Shown here piece by piece: positions 45,201-58,400 of a stretch of DNA of 64,000 bases. The DNA is from Dendrophyllia cribrosa. Its lineage: Eukaryota; Cnidaria; Anthozoa; Scleractinia; Dendrophylliidae. Below the pieces are notes generated by a model. It worked only from the letters and a program-made list of their open reading frames with translations. It ran no database searches and had not been told where the DNA came from. The position numbers were made by a program, and so were the translations under genes. Numbering within the stretch: the first letter of the stretch is position 1; every line of letters starts with the position of its first letter. The DNA is taken from NCBI GenBank assembly GCA_024195265.1, contig JAJLRJ010000007.1, positions 28,952,225-29,016,224 of the forward strand. Reading direction: 5' to 3'.

Positions 45201-47040
45201 TGAAGGTAACTGCTTTTAAATTAGTGTTTTGTGAAACATTGTCTCCGGGAAAACCAAAACGTCGCCAGGATAATGGTTTGCAACGTCAGGGGGACGCCCG
45301 CCTCCATTCAACAACAAAGTGCACTTTGTGTGAACAAAAAAACAAACCACGCGAGAACGATTGTCATATCTGAGAATTTTTCAGAACGTCTCCATTGGAT
45401 TTTGAAATGACTGTCCTAAATGAACCCAAGATCCAAATAATCTCAGGTAATTGATTGGTACTTCACGGCGGAAAAACAAGAAACGTTGTGTCAGAAACAC
45501 GTCAAAATTTAATCAAAAACGTATTCAATTGCAACGGCAGCACAAAAACAGCAGGTGTATCAATTGAATTACTCGGTTGAAGTAGCCATCACACAGGACC
45601 ACTCAACGATACAATCGTTTCGGTGGAGGCCTCATTTCGTGTTGGGAAGGCCTTGGTCACACTAAAAACTAGAGTTTACTTTGGTAAAATTTTGTCTCTA
45701 ACTTTTAACGAAAATTTAACACCTTTTGTTTTCGCAGACGGATAAAAATTGTCGCCGTTTGGGTAGGAAATAAGGTGAGCTAGGTTTTTGGAAAGAAGAA
45801 GGAAAAAAGCAGTAAATTCGGCGGATAAGATTCATTTTCAGCTTAAAATTTTCTACCACTAAAATATTTAGCTATAAGAACCAAAAAGATCCAACTTTAT
45901 TAGCTTTCACACATAGTTTCACTTAAAGACAAAAAATATGATATAGAAAAACAATACGTTATTCCAAGCGTTTTCCGAAACAGTTCTTCGTTGGGCGCCC
46001 CTGATCAGTCAAAAAGTGTGACACTACTTCCAAATACGATTTACTTTATTTTCGAAAAGGTAAAACTCTTAACGATAAATTCAGTTTGACAAGTTTGTAA
46101 GCATTATATCTTCCGTTCAATGTCGTCTGTTAGCCCCACTCAAAACAATAATGCACTTAAAAAGACTGAATAGCAAGCGTTATTTCGTGTTATAATCTAA
46201 GTTTTGTTGCTTTCAAAGGCAGCTTTCCATAAGTTGTTTTCAAATTGCTAAATGCAGTTCTATTTTATCTGTACTTTGTATCAGTAAGCTCGTAAATAAT
46301 TAACGAAGAACATTTCACACAATTCGCGTCTCTTTTTAGTGCCATTTACAATTTTCGGTGAATTAATTTGCCTATTTCTGTGTTTTGACATAAAATCGAA
46401 AACTGAGTCTATTCTCGAAGTTGAGGACATCCAAGTTGGTGTTACATGCCTTCCAATAAATATTGTACGAGTGACTGTATAGTGTTTAATGGTTGGAGAG
46501 ACATTTGGAAACCAAAACAAAGACAGCGAAAGGCGCCAAAGGGCTGTCACAATTAAGCATCTCCCCGGTGTGCAAACTAGAACCATTCATGAACAAAAGC
46601 TATTTTTTTTATTCGTTCGCAAGTTTTATTTTACACTAAGCCTTTCAACACAGAACGGAGGTTACGACAGAAGTCCTACAGTGTCGATTCATCTTGCATT
46701 GTTTTGTTTTTCGTTTAACATCATCATCACAGTCGATTTCTTCTTCATCATAGAAAATTGCGCCATATAGTCTAGGCCCCGAGCCAAAAGTCTGAAGATG
46801 AAAAGAGGTTTCGTTGCACCCCGTGCTATATTTGTCTGAATAGCAAAAGATTATAGCACAATATCTAAGGAATAGGGGATCGCATTTTTTTTAATTGATC
46901 GGCCAGGGGGACATCACCCCGATATCGGACGTTTCCTACCGGGTACGGTTTTGCCCCGCTACGCTAATTAGGCCAACTTGAATTCTGCCATGGAGTTTCA
47001 AATAATTGTTAAGAGTTTAGAATATTTGGCTGAAATACTC
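42251..47040. other. Intergenic, 4.8 kb, nothing recognised
   Basis: Only short ORFs without motifs are present. No splice-consistent exons, inverted-repeat element or tandem array was seen. Confidence 0.45.
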
Positions 47041-47052
47041 CAAACTTGGAAT

Positions 47053-47138
47053 TAGCCTACTGTAGCCGTACCATCCCCCCGAGAAAAAACGGGAGGGAGG
47101 TTTTTTCTCGGGGGAATGGTACGGCTACACGTAGGCTA
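47053..47138. mobile_element. Short Mutator-like MITE (TAGCCTAC ends, 9-bp duplication)
   Basis: TAGCCTACTGTAGCCGTACC on the left mirrors GGTACGGCTACACGTAGGCTA on the right. The flanks ACTTGGAAT and ACTTGGACT match at 8 of 9 bases. The centre is a CCCCCCGAGAAAAAAC hairpin. Confidence 0.7.
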
Positions 47139-47641
47139 ACTTGGACTCAGCATCAAACATAAGTCATTATTAGATATAAGATTGTTTTGGGGTAGTAATC
47201 TTAGTAACTGTTGCTAGGTAACGAGATTATTTCAGTATGTAGAGTGACATCAATTTTTTAGCATCCAAATCGAAAAGAACACAGTTATGTAGCACATACA
47301 TAAAAAACACATCTCACGCCCGGTTGTTTGGCGTCTACTGTTGTTTCTCATAAAAACCTAAATTCAGGTCATCTCAGTGTCAGCAAGTGTCAAAGCGTAA
47401 GAATACAGCTTATCGACACAGGTAACCTAACTTCTAGTAAAACTCGATCACTCATTCCGTTGACACTATACAGATTCTTGCATATTCTTATTTCAAGTGA
47501 AAACACAGCAAAAGCAATGGCACAGGAACAAGTTAGTGAAGCGGACGAGAGGCACAATACATACAACAACTCTTGTCAACCGAAACATGCTTAGACGTTC
47601 TTCTTCTTACGATATCACAGAAATCACGGACACCAGTATTA

Positions 47642-48337
47642 CAGATTGAACAGACTAGGATAAAACCACAAGCCTAGCAGTGAACAGATTGGAATAAAAC
47701 CACAAGCCTAGCAGTGGACATACTGGGATAAACCCACAAGCCTAGCAGTGAACAGACTGGGATAAACCCACAAGCCTAGCAGTAAACAGACTAAAATAAG
47801 CCCACAAGCCTAGCAGAGGAGAAACTGGGATAAACCCACAAGCCTAACAGTGAACAGACTGAAATAAGCCCACAAGCCTAGCAGTGGAGAAACTGGGGTA
47901 AACCCACAAGCCTAGGAGTGAACAGACTGAAATAAGCCCACAAGCCTAGCAGTGGAAAAAACTGGGATAAACCCACAAGCTTAGCAGTGAACAGACTGGG
48001 ATAAAGCCAAAAGCTTGGCAGTGAACAGATTGGGATAAACCCACAAGCCGAAAAGTGGACGGCAGACGAGAATAAACCCACAAGCCCAGCAGTGAAAAGA
48101 CTGGAATAAACCCGCAAGCCTAGCAGTGGACAGACTGGGATAAACCCACAAAACTAGCAGTACACAGACAGCAATAAACCCACAAGCCTAATAGTGAAAA
48201 GGCCGGGATAAACCCACAAGCCTAGCAGTGGACAGGCTTGGATAAACCCACAAGTCTAGCAGAGGAGAGACTGTAAAAAAAAAAATAAACCCACAAGCCT
48301 TGCAGTGGACAGACTGGAAAAACTTACAAGCCTAGCG
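47642..48337. repeat. 34-bp minisatellite, about 20 copies
   Basis: The unit is close to CCTAGCAGTGGACAGACTGG then GATAAACCCACAAG. Copies differ by several substitutions and small indels, so the array is not young. The period is not a multiple of three. Confidence 0.9.
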
Positions 48338-48562
48338 ATATAATTTTTGTGAACGCGCGCGCGTAAAGCTTGCTGGCATCGCCTATGGCTGCATGCATAC
48401 TCTTGAGATTGCTAAGCAGGCTACAGTATTTCGCAAAAAAAAATTATATGTTTGTCAAAGGATTACAATTTAAAACCATTTCAAATCATTTTTATTCTGT
48501 TTTTCATTGATCCGCACAATGGGATATAAGTTTTGATAAACATTTTTCGCCGCTTTGTCTTA

Positions 48563-49097
48563 GGGCCCGATTATATGAGCCGGGCTGGCCCGGTTAGCCG
48601 AGATGGCCCATTTTGCCGAGATGACTTTCAGCCCGGTATTACATGAAGCGAGCCAGCCCGGGCGACAACTAAATTTAGCATCAACGGTTTTGGCTGAAAG
48701 TTGTTGTTTTGAAAATGGCGCAAAGCGTAGAATGTTTCAATTAAGGATTTTTTTCTGCATTTTAGCTCATTTACTTCGTGCTTACGCACTCTTGTGTACC
48801 TCTTTATCATTTAAAGAGAAAAAGGGCCATTTTCAGGCGAGCAGGTTTGCTCAGAGGCAAATTTTTGTGCTGCCCCGGTCAGCCGGGCTGGCCCGGTAAA
48901 CGCGATTACATGGAAAATTTTCAGCCCGGTAAGCCGAGATCCCGGCATCGCGATACCGGGATCCCGGCTAACCGGGATGGCCCGGTTGTCATATAATCGC
49001 AAAGTTGATTTTTGTTGCGTTTAACAGGCGTGCCGAGATCTCGGCAAACCGGGCCAGCTCGGCTAACCGGGCCAGCCCGGCTCATATAATCGGGGCC
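48563..49097. mobile_element. Harbinger-type MITE, 535 bp
   Basis: The ends GGGCCCGATTATATGAGCCG and CGGCTCATATAATCGGGGCC are inverted and flanked by TTA. GCCCGGTTAGCCGAG-type subterminal motifs recur in both orientations. Confidence 0.8.
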
Positions 49098-49580
49098 TTA
49101 GTGTCGTAGTAACACAGTATAACGCTCGGAGCGACCATGCATAATGATTACTTACTGATGAGGAGACTGAGGAGAGAGAAAACTTTCGCTGAAGTTCATC
49201 AGTTTTAGCTACCAACTACTTTCCTCCACTCGTACGTTTTTTTTGCTTTCTGACAATTTGTGATTAATTTGTTTAGAATACCGATAAACATAAAATAAAA
49301 TCAATACAATTTGCAGTCCCATTTGACTTTGGTTGAACAATTCTATTTCTTAAACTCTGACTGAGAATAACGACAAGAATGGTAGTTTGCACTTCACTTA
49401 AACTTGTGATCATAAGATAAAACATCGGATAGAAAAAGTTTAAAACGTGCAAGTGCCGAACAAGACGACATTAAACTGTCATAAAAATTATAAACACTGT
49501 TATATTCTTCAACCAAAATTTTTCAGCCCAAATTGTGCTTTTATTGTTAGACTTTGAATTGAGGTTATCACTGTTCTTCG

Positions 49581-49655
49581 TAACCTGCGCAGTCGCTCCC
49601 GGCCGCTAGGCGCGTTCGCGCCGGGATCGATGAGAAGCGGCTGTATTCCTAGGCT
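49581..49655. mobile_element. Short Mutator-like MITE, decayed
   Basis: TAACCTGCGCAGTCGCTCCC to GGCTGTATTCCTAGGCTA has the ends of the element at 6704-7908 with the middle missing. The 9-bp flanks TGTTCTTCG and AACTCTTCG match at 6 positions. Confidence 0.5.
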
Positions 49656-49664
49656 AAACTCTTC

Positions 49665-52331
49665 GCGGACAAATTGTACTGCGAGGTTTAATAGTAGTTA
49701 ACATTTTCACATGGACATTATGCTATTTATAGTCTCCCATTTCTCCGTGTTTGTTGATCTGGTGTATAACAAGCGAGTGAAATTGAAGCTTTGTTGCCCA
49801 ATGATGAAATGTGCTTTTAGCAGGTAAATCAGATCTTCTTTAACTCTTCTTGACCATAAAACATAAAATCATTCATTATTTTACAAACTCAGTGAAAGCT
49901 CACCTGCTAGCGATGCTTTTGTTTCAGATCCATATGAGTTACACAAGCCAAATTACAGCGGGTAACTAATAATCAATAAACGAGCACCATCAAATGGAAA
50001 ATAGATGAATTGGCCCCGGGCCAATTGCTTTTTTTCAGTTACGCCCGCTTTAATTATTATTATTATCATCACTTTTATCATAAGCCCCCGGCTCGGGAGA
50101 ATTGGACAACCCCTCCCACCCGTCCCTGTGAAAACGACATTAAATAAATTATTGAATCATTGATATTGATTGAAAATGATGGCGGGCACTTAACGTGAGA
50201 GATAAAGTAACTCTAGGCGTTACTCTAGGCTCTACCAAAGGATAACGTTTCACTTCCAGTGATAAGTATCTCTTTTGCGGCTTTAATCTGTTTCTCAAGT
50301 CTATGTTTTCACAGTTTTTACCCTGAGAAACGAGAACTCAATTTAGAACTGTGTGAAAATGAGGAGACATCAATTACAGCGTTGGGTATATTTGTCACAT
50401 TGCTCCATTTTGAACCTCAGTTGTGTATAAAATCTTTATTACACTACTTTTTATTTACTAGCTTCGAAAAAACGTCTGCGACGCTCTCCAGGTAACGGCT
50501 ATATATAGTTGAAAGGTCGGTGACATGACTTATAATCACGTGCTTTTAAAGTTGTTTGGTCGCGAGGTAACACTAACGCATGCTCAATAGGCATAATGTT
50601 ACGAGTCAGAGTCTCCTTTCCTTCCCGCCTCAAACCAATGGAAAATTATAGACTCTGCTGCTAGCAGGGAATCAATTGAATGAGGAGTGGCCGAAGTAAC
50701 TGATAGAAATAAATGCTATATCTTTGTTTTATCTTTGTATGTTTGTTTAGCAGATGAGCTTCCCCATGATAGAGGGGCTGCCTATCGTAACGGTGCCACG
50801 TATTTTGTATTACTTTGACAAGCCAAAGATATTTAAACCTAAAATTAATGGCCTAGTTTTGTTAACAATTACTATACTGTTGCACTGAAACTATAAAGAA
50901 ATGTCTTTGGCTGCGGATTTGCCTGAATGGAAATAAATTGCAACTTCAAACATTAGACAATTTTTTCAAGTTCTTCTCTTGTGTTTTGGTGAAATAATTA
51001 CTGCTTCTAGTCATGTTTAAAATCTGATAGTGGACTGGACGATATCGTGGTGGAATCCGGAATCTACGGCAGCCATGCGGCTTCGGTAACTCTTCAAGAA
51101 AAGTCGTACAATAGAGGTGTGAGCGCTAACAAGTGTTGCTACTGTTGGACGGAACATCAAGCCATCCAGGCTGGCGTTAAGTACTCTCATGCAGTTAGTG
51201 GATGCATCAGTTCCAACAGTCAACTTACAAGGACGAAATTTTATCCGCCTCCTTAACAGTATCGGGCCAAGCTCGAAGCTGCTCCATTTCCATGGAACGC
51301 GTTAACTATGCAAGGTAAGGGACATAGTATATATGATTGTTGAGGTCAAACGTTACATAAGATACTATTTAGTCATTAATTGAGTAGAAGGATCGGATGG
51401 AAAAATGTTTGTCCAAGCGCGTAAGCCTCTCTGGACAGTTTTGTCAGTCGAGGACGTGCGCGGGCAATGTGATGCTTGTTTTCGTAAATGACTCATATTG
51501 CTAACATGAGGTTACTAACAACTGTGGCGCCAAAAGTGCATCATGGAGAATTTGAGAAGGGAAACGACGCCGTCAGCAGATTGGAAACGCTTTTCTCCCA
51601 AGTCTGGACAGACATAGTTCAGATATAGCTTGTTACAAGCCATCAAGCAGATGTGGGGTGTCTAGGACAGCAGTCGAATTGAAAGTTACAAAGAGTCAGG
51701 AGGACCGAGGAAGATAAGGGACTGATGAGATTGATGTCCGGATTGATGTCCAGATCTGATCTGGACATGGCTTTGGCAGACGAGAAACCAGCACAACTCC
51801 TCAATATTGCGACTGGCGTAGTAATGAGAAAGCAGCTAGACCAACTTATAAGCGCCAAACAGACGGGAGCAGCCCGCGTGAAGGAATTTGCGTCCAAAAG
51901 CCTCGACAGCGAAGCCATTGACCTATGGAATAAAATCACAAAGTCTAATCTAATGACGTTTGCGTCTTTGTCCAAGATGTCAAGATCAGAAGGGCAGAAG
52001 AGAAGTAACCATCAATGCTGACATAAGCATTACCAGAAGGATACACGTTTTTAGACTCTTATTTAACACACCAACGAGAACCAAGACTTTAATACCGGCG
52101 GCTAAATGACACTCGTGGTTCAATTGTAGTGTATTTGGTTGTTTTAGTAGCTCTATTTTTCAACAGATTTTTATGCTTGGCTGTAATTTTTAAAAATGTG
52201 CGACCACCTGTGATATCGTAGGATATCAGGCCATACACTGACTGGATATACCAGCATAAATAAAGCGATTTTTTATTATTTATTTTTAAAATTGTTAACC
52301 TAAATAACAAAAGTTTAATAGGTGAATCAAA
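49665..52331. other. Intergenic with decayed coding relics
   Basis: A plus-strand frame at 51725-52021 reads LLNIATGVVMRKQLDQLISA and SLDSEAIDLWNKITKSNL; it looks like part of a real protein, possibly of a retroelement, but has no start or splice support. The frame at 51047-51256 is weaker. Nothing else is seen. Confidence 0.3.
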
Positions 52332-52424
52332 TCACAAATTAATCTTGCGTTTTTTTCTCTTCTTTCTTTCAGCTTCCTCGGCTAATTTTTTCTGCAATGC
52401 TTCCCGTCTTTGAAGCTCCATGTC
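52332..52424 (-). CDS. NHEJ1: NHEJ1 exon 8: basic C-terminus
   Basis: It encodes DMELQRREALQKKLAEEAER then KKRKKRKINL and TGA at 52332-52334. The basic run followed by a hydrophobic residue near the end resembles the XLF-type Ku-binding motif and can also act as a nuclear signal. Confidence 0.9.
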   Translation of the reverse strand, partial: DMELQRREALQKKLAEEAERKKRKKRKINL

Positions 52425-55400
52425 CTGCAAGGAAGAAAAACACGGTTGAAAATGAACATGACACTGAATAGAGCCACATTTCGTGGGTTTTCAAATCAGT
52501 ATCGAAATTAATTAGCGTTTTCTTTGGTTTTGTTTTGTGATTGATTAAAATAACTCGCGCCCATTATTCAACCAGTCAAAGTACAGTGGAACCTTGATTT
52601 AACGAAGTGCCAAGGGACTGGGGAAATTGGTTCGTTACATCAAGGGTTCGTTACAACGTTACATCGAGGGTTCGTTACAACTGAGTTTCTTTTCCTTTCA
52701 TGGGAATTTTCGATCACAACACCTATGCATAATAAGAAAAGGTTGGTTTCCCCCATAATTTTACAAACAATGACATTCCCTATTTAAAGTGCCTATGAAA
52801 TGAAATTTATTTTTTGATGTATCGAAAGTTTCACCTTTTTAGACCTTGGAATAAAAGGTTTAAAGTGTTAGGGACGATGCGAAATGCTTTTTTTATGGTC
52901 TCAAAGTTAGGTTGTTGGCGCTAAAAAGTGGCTCCAATTTGTGCGCGGCCAAAACCAGTGTCATATTACACTGTGACGTAAATAGTTGTACAAACTGCTG
53001 CGGGAATATAGAGAACAAGAGAGCTGACAAGAGACGTCGCTAGAGGTGGACAATATTATGTGGCGAGCGGCCTCAAACATACGCGATATTAGAATTCTTC
53101 GATAACAGAGGGTGTAACAAAGCTTTATTTTGCTCCAGAGGAAAATAGGCCGGCGAAATATACGAAATTTGTTCGCCGACATCGGAAAGGGTACGTCAAG
53201 GGATGTTGTTTTCAATGAAAGCGCTTATTGTTAAGATTAATATTATTTTACAAAAACAAAATAACATTCCGGCCGGTCAGGCCGTTTAATCACGCATAAT
53301 TTTCCAATCCATATCCTGTTTAGAAGTTCCTTCAAGCCTCAGCTCGACTGGAGAGCCGTTGAAGTCAGTGAGGCGCCTACAAAAATATACTGACTCGATC
53401 GGCACTGACTGGCGAGTAATATAAATGTTTATACGTACGGTATTCCGAATTATAAAATTCAAAGTGCAGCGACGCAAGTGTTCACTAGCAGGCTTCTTTT
53501 CTACGGAACATCTATCAAAAATCTACATGTACAAATGCGTAAGACTATTCGTAACAAAATACATCGCTGAACCATTGCGTGTTCGATCAGATCAATTTTT
53601 ATACAATGAAATATAAATCAGACATATAAATGTAAACATGATACTTTGAACTCACTTACAAGCCGCCAAGTGGTTAAAATTTCCAGAAACGTTCAATCGC
53701 TGGCAAGACACTGAACAAAGAAACTTAATTATTACGTATATACTTGAGTTCAAACATTTTGAATAAATAAATACGCTACAAGGCGCCTTGCCGCTAAAAA
53801 TACACCATTCACATTCAATTCAGCAAGCCGCCTGAAAAACACCACCTCGGATATGCATAACATATCAGTATAATTTAGAAGCTTTCAACTAGCAAACCGT
53901 CAAGAAGCTAAGACATATATCCTTCGCATTGAAAAAAGAACCTTAAGTAGACGGGCGAACTGCCAAGCCGACAAAATAAGCTCTTAACCTCCACGCGCGA
54001 TCAATGAACTTCAGAGAAGATCGGCCGAGTCGCTAATGCGCTAATATCAATGATGCAATATACATGGTTTGTACTATAAATATATCGTTCGCGTTCGATA
54101 AACGCTAGTCAACGAGCCACTAAAAAGAAATAACAAAAACGCCTCTGCGTTCAATAAGCTTACAACTCAACTGGCGAACCACTGAGACGCTGTGCTACTG
54201 AAATGTATACCTTTCACGTTCATGTTCACTTCCTTCGCTCAAGCGGCACAGTCGGTTCGCCTTGCTACGGCAAAACTACAGTGGACACGATCATTTCATT
54301 TGATCAAGAGTGATCCGAAACTGATCCTCTTCACCTTCAGAGGACTGTAAAGAAACATATTAGGCGCTGTCTGACATTTGTACAGCCAAAAACATTGGCA
54401 AAATGACCATCACGCTAAAGGATTCCAAGGGAATTATAGCGTAAACAAACCAATGTGTCATACTATTTACGTAATTTACGTCATCACGCACTCCCACTCG
54501 CCCCAGGCTCTCCAAAAATTGGAGCCACTTTTCAACCGAAGTGACGCATCTTCGAGGGGTTAAAAAACCGATTTTCTTTCTTTTCCTCGAGAAATGATTA
54601 TTGTTTTCGTTCTTTGGACATAATAAACTAATGAAAAACGAATAAAAAAAAATACATTTTATAGGCACTTTAATCCGGTCACCCCGAAGAAACAAATGCA
54701 AGAGATATGCATGCCTTGGGAGGGGATGAATCGATGTGGTGAAGGAGTGTTAACAAAGGATCGCGTGACGTAAGGAAGTAAAGCAGTGGTCAGCAACAAA
54801 TGATGGCAAGCACCACGATTGATCTATTTTCCACCTTTTCTTTTCTCACCTTTGATGGTGAACCTGCAGGGGATGATATTCCAGACTTTGTAGGTGATGT
54901 CATAGGCGTTTTTCTGGGGGATACCCTGGGGGACGTGGTTGATGGTTCGTCATCTTTCCCTAGGAGGGAGGGTGGGGGCAGATCGGTCCATGAAGGGGCA
55001 CTGGGACCAGCTCCGTATGCTATTGATCCATAAACCTGATCTTCGTCATCATCATCTTCCTCTGGCTCTGACGTAAACGAACAAGAACCAACAAGTGGCG
55101 TAATAACTGTATAAACTCAGGCCCCGGTTGTTCAAAAGATGGATAGCACTGGTATCTATTGGATAAATCGCTATCCGGCGGATAATACTATTGGTTTGGT
55201 TAATGTTTATCCGGTTAATACCGCTAGCCACCTGTTGAACATCTGGGGGCAGATAGCGGTGGGGGGCAACTCGAAGAAAAAACTTGCGAGTGACAAACAG
55301 GCGAGGAAACTCAGTGGAAAGAGAGGGCCAGAGAACGTTCTTTCGCGCGTGTCCTCTCCGTCAGCACTCGCAATATGTTTCCTCCGCGCGTCGCCTTCCT

Positions 55401-58400
55401 TTCGCTACCCTCATCTGAACGCCTGGAAGAGGCTAGTAACTTGACGACTTTTTAACGATTAAAATCAGACGCATTATCCATCCAAAGTTATGATAACTGT
55501 TACTGAACACTGATTGACGATTATTTCAAACGCTGTTGTAGTTTATTTGCGCACCCTATTTTAGATCAATAACTAACCTCATACCTTATTTCAGACTGAA
55601 GTCTAAACCCTATAACGAACAAAAACTACTGAAAAAAATGTACCTTCGTGGCGGTTCGTGGCGGTACATAACTATTATGCTTAACTCTAAAACTTTAGCC
55701 AAGCGATTGGAGCCAATCTCACCTGACTTAATTCATTCGACCAAAGTGCATACGTGAAGGGAAGATCAATTTTTGACGAAGACCTAATTGATTTTTAATT
55801 AATATTTATTGTTTCACCACAAAGTACAAAGCACTAATGAAAGCAATACAAAGGATTTGTTTAAAGTACATTACATTAAAAATATAAGTAACAGAATAAA
55901 ATTAATACAAATGACGCAGGGATAATATAATTAAGCGCAGGTGGTATTTAATCATTAAGCAGAGATAGTCCATTTAGCTTAAAAGCTTTTCAACGATCTG
56001 TTGGCCGTAGCAAAAGCTCTGTGTACCAATACCTTTTCTTTCAAAAAGGCCAAAAAGGAATACACCAAACAAGCCTATACAGCGTTTTGGTTGCACTACA
56101 TGTAGAGTGACTTACCTGGAAGATCTCTCTCTGCTAACCACGCCCTCTTAATCATAACCTGTTTATACAATTCACATGATGTTTCATCAAAGCCTTTTGT
56201 AACAGCATCTTTTACTGCATCCTCAAACCCCTGATGGATCATAGCATATATGTCAGGTAACTAAGTTTGAGTTTACGTTTGTATGGCAGTAAAACAGTAG
56301 AGAGGAATTACAAACTAACAAAAAAGTAATCATAACTGACCAATCAAAATAAACGTAAATACAGTCCAGCCTAGCCTCATACGCAGGCGTCCTTAGGGCT
56401 CGTCACGCGATCTTTCCTGGGGGAGGAAAGATTGCGTGATGAGCCCTAAGGACGTCTGCGTAGGAGGCTTAGTCCAGCCCAGTTTTGGACCAACTGTCAG
56501 TACAGAAAGGGGTGTCCGTATCAAGTGGGTTCACATGGATGATTTATCCGTTTTATTACCTTTGAAGGAAAATACAGTGTTGTGTCACATATAATCCCTA
56601 ATCTTGAACTAATAGACCACTTTCATAATGGCGGCCGATTTATTTATTCTTTTATATGTATGTTAATTAGCCTCACTGGCCTCGGTAACATGTGCAAAAT
56701 TCAAAAGAATTTTTACTCTAAAATGAGGCCAGTGAGGCTAATTAACATACATATAAAAGAATAAATAAATCGGCCGCCATTATGAAAGTGGTCTATAACA
56801 TATATTTTCAAGATTGTCCGTAGAAATCAAGTAACCTTTGTATGAGATGGTTGCAGTCTGAACAGTAAAAATTGTCCATTGCTGCTGTTCGCCGATGTGA
56901 AACCGTGGAAACTGACAAAACTGTCCATAATAATAAGCAGGATGCTGATGTCTCGGCAATGAATTAACTGAATGCGGTAAGGGAAGGTACGTTTTTTTCT
57001 TGGGGGGGGGGGGGGTGGGCGCTGGGGAATTTTAGTATTTTTTTTTCCAAAAAGTGTTGGCCCTCCCTTGCGTTTTAACAAAAAAACTCCTGACCCCCCA
57101 CCTTTAGGTGACTGACAAAAGTGCGACCCTCCCCTCACTACTACCTGGTATGTTCCATGCTGTACAAATTTTCTATAACCGCGATTTTATGAAACAGTAT
57201 CACGATGCCCCGAACAATAAGAAAAACACTGTTCCAGGTCATGGCTATTTTGCTAAACTAGCTTCCTTCGAAGAGGAGCACTGCGAGAAAGGGGAATTGT
57301 ACATGGCGTACAGAAAAATGTCTTGCCAAGAGAAAAACGGTGAGCTATGCGAATACTGTCGAGCAACTGACTTTGTAAGTCCTTCTCCAGCTACACCAAC
57401 GCCACGACCCTTTCCCGATTACAGCAAACTTCCCGACTTTCACTACCTACCAAGTACGAAAACACCTACGAGTGGCCGCAAACCTGATGATTATCAGCCT
57501 CGAGCTCAAATAAAACAGATGTTTCAAGAGGGTAAGCTCAAAGCAGGGGATAAAAAGGCAATCAAACAGTTTTCTGATAAATACATTGTTTCAGAAAAGC
57601 TGGTTGCAGATTATATTGAGCATCTAACTGACATTGAAATGAGAAAAGATAAGCGGCGAACAGATAACGACAAAAAGCGTGCACAAAGAAAGCAACAGGA
57701 ATACAATGACATTGACTGGGAAGATCTCTATCACAGAAACCAGTTGTCATCCCTTAGAGTAGGTGAACTTGAACTTTACATTAATCACCACAATATTGCA
57801 TTTAAAGGAAAGAAAGATAAGAAAATGAAGGCACATATTGGCAGTAAGATTTTGACTTCTATTGTGCAGGACAGTCAGAACAACATTCAGCCAACCTCTG
57901 AATCAAATTCAGAGTCTGACAGTGACAGTGACAGGGTAGAGAGCGTTGTTGGATCTACCAGTACCTCGTCAGAACTAAACGACTCAGAAGATCAGGCAGT
58001 AGATAGCCAACAGCAAGAAGCTAAAGAAAAACGATACCTGTGTCAAGTACTTCTCGTTACGGACGGAAAAGGATACGAGTCCTCCGAGAAAACTATGTGC
58101 CGTGGCATAATATACATGTAGAAATGTAACTTAGTACCTAGAATAAAACACAAGATGTGTGACCCTCCCTTGAATAGCTCACATGAGGTATGGCCCTCCC
58201 CTTTTGGTGCTCACTTTCACTGATGACCCTTCCCTCTGAGGCCCCAGCCCCAGCCCCCCCCCCCCCCCCCCCCCCCCCTCCCAAGAAAAAACGTATCTTC
58301 CATAAAACACTCGTAAACGACAATTTTGGGTTCGAACCTGATTGGTTTAAATAAACTAATTTCCACTGAAGAAGGGCAAAGCCCGAAACGTTTGGAACTT

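Noticed and set aside
47878..48117. 79-codon minus-strand ORF rich in FSLFTAGLVGL-like repeats
   Set aside because: It is a translation of the 34-bp minisatellite, whose period is not a multiple of three.
47642..48337. CRISPR-like array
   Set aside because: Units are contiguous, variable and without unique spacers; this is a eukaryotic minisatellite.
49150..49190. Hammerhead ribozyme core (CTGATGAG followed by GAGAAAAC)
   Set aside because: The sequence between the two core motifs is all purine and cannot form stem II. The similar CTGATGACGAAAA near 7810 also lacks a stem II.
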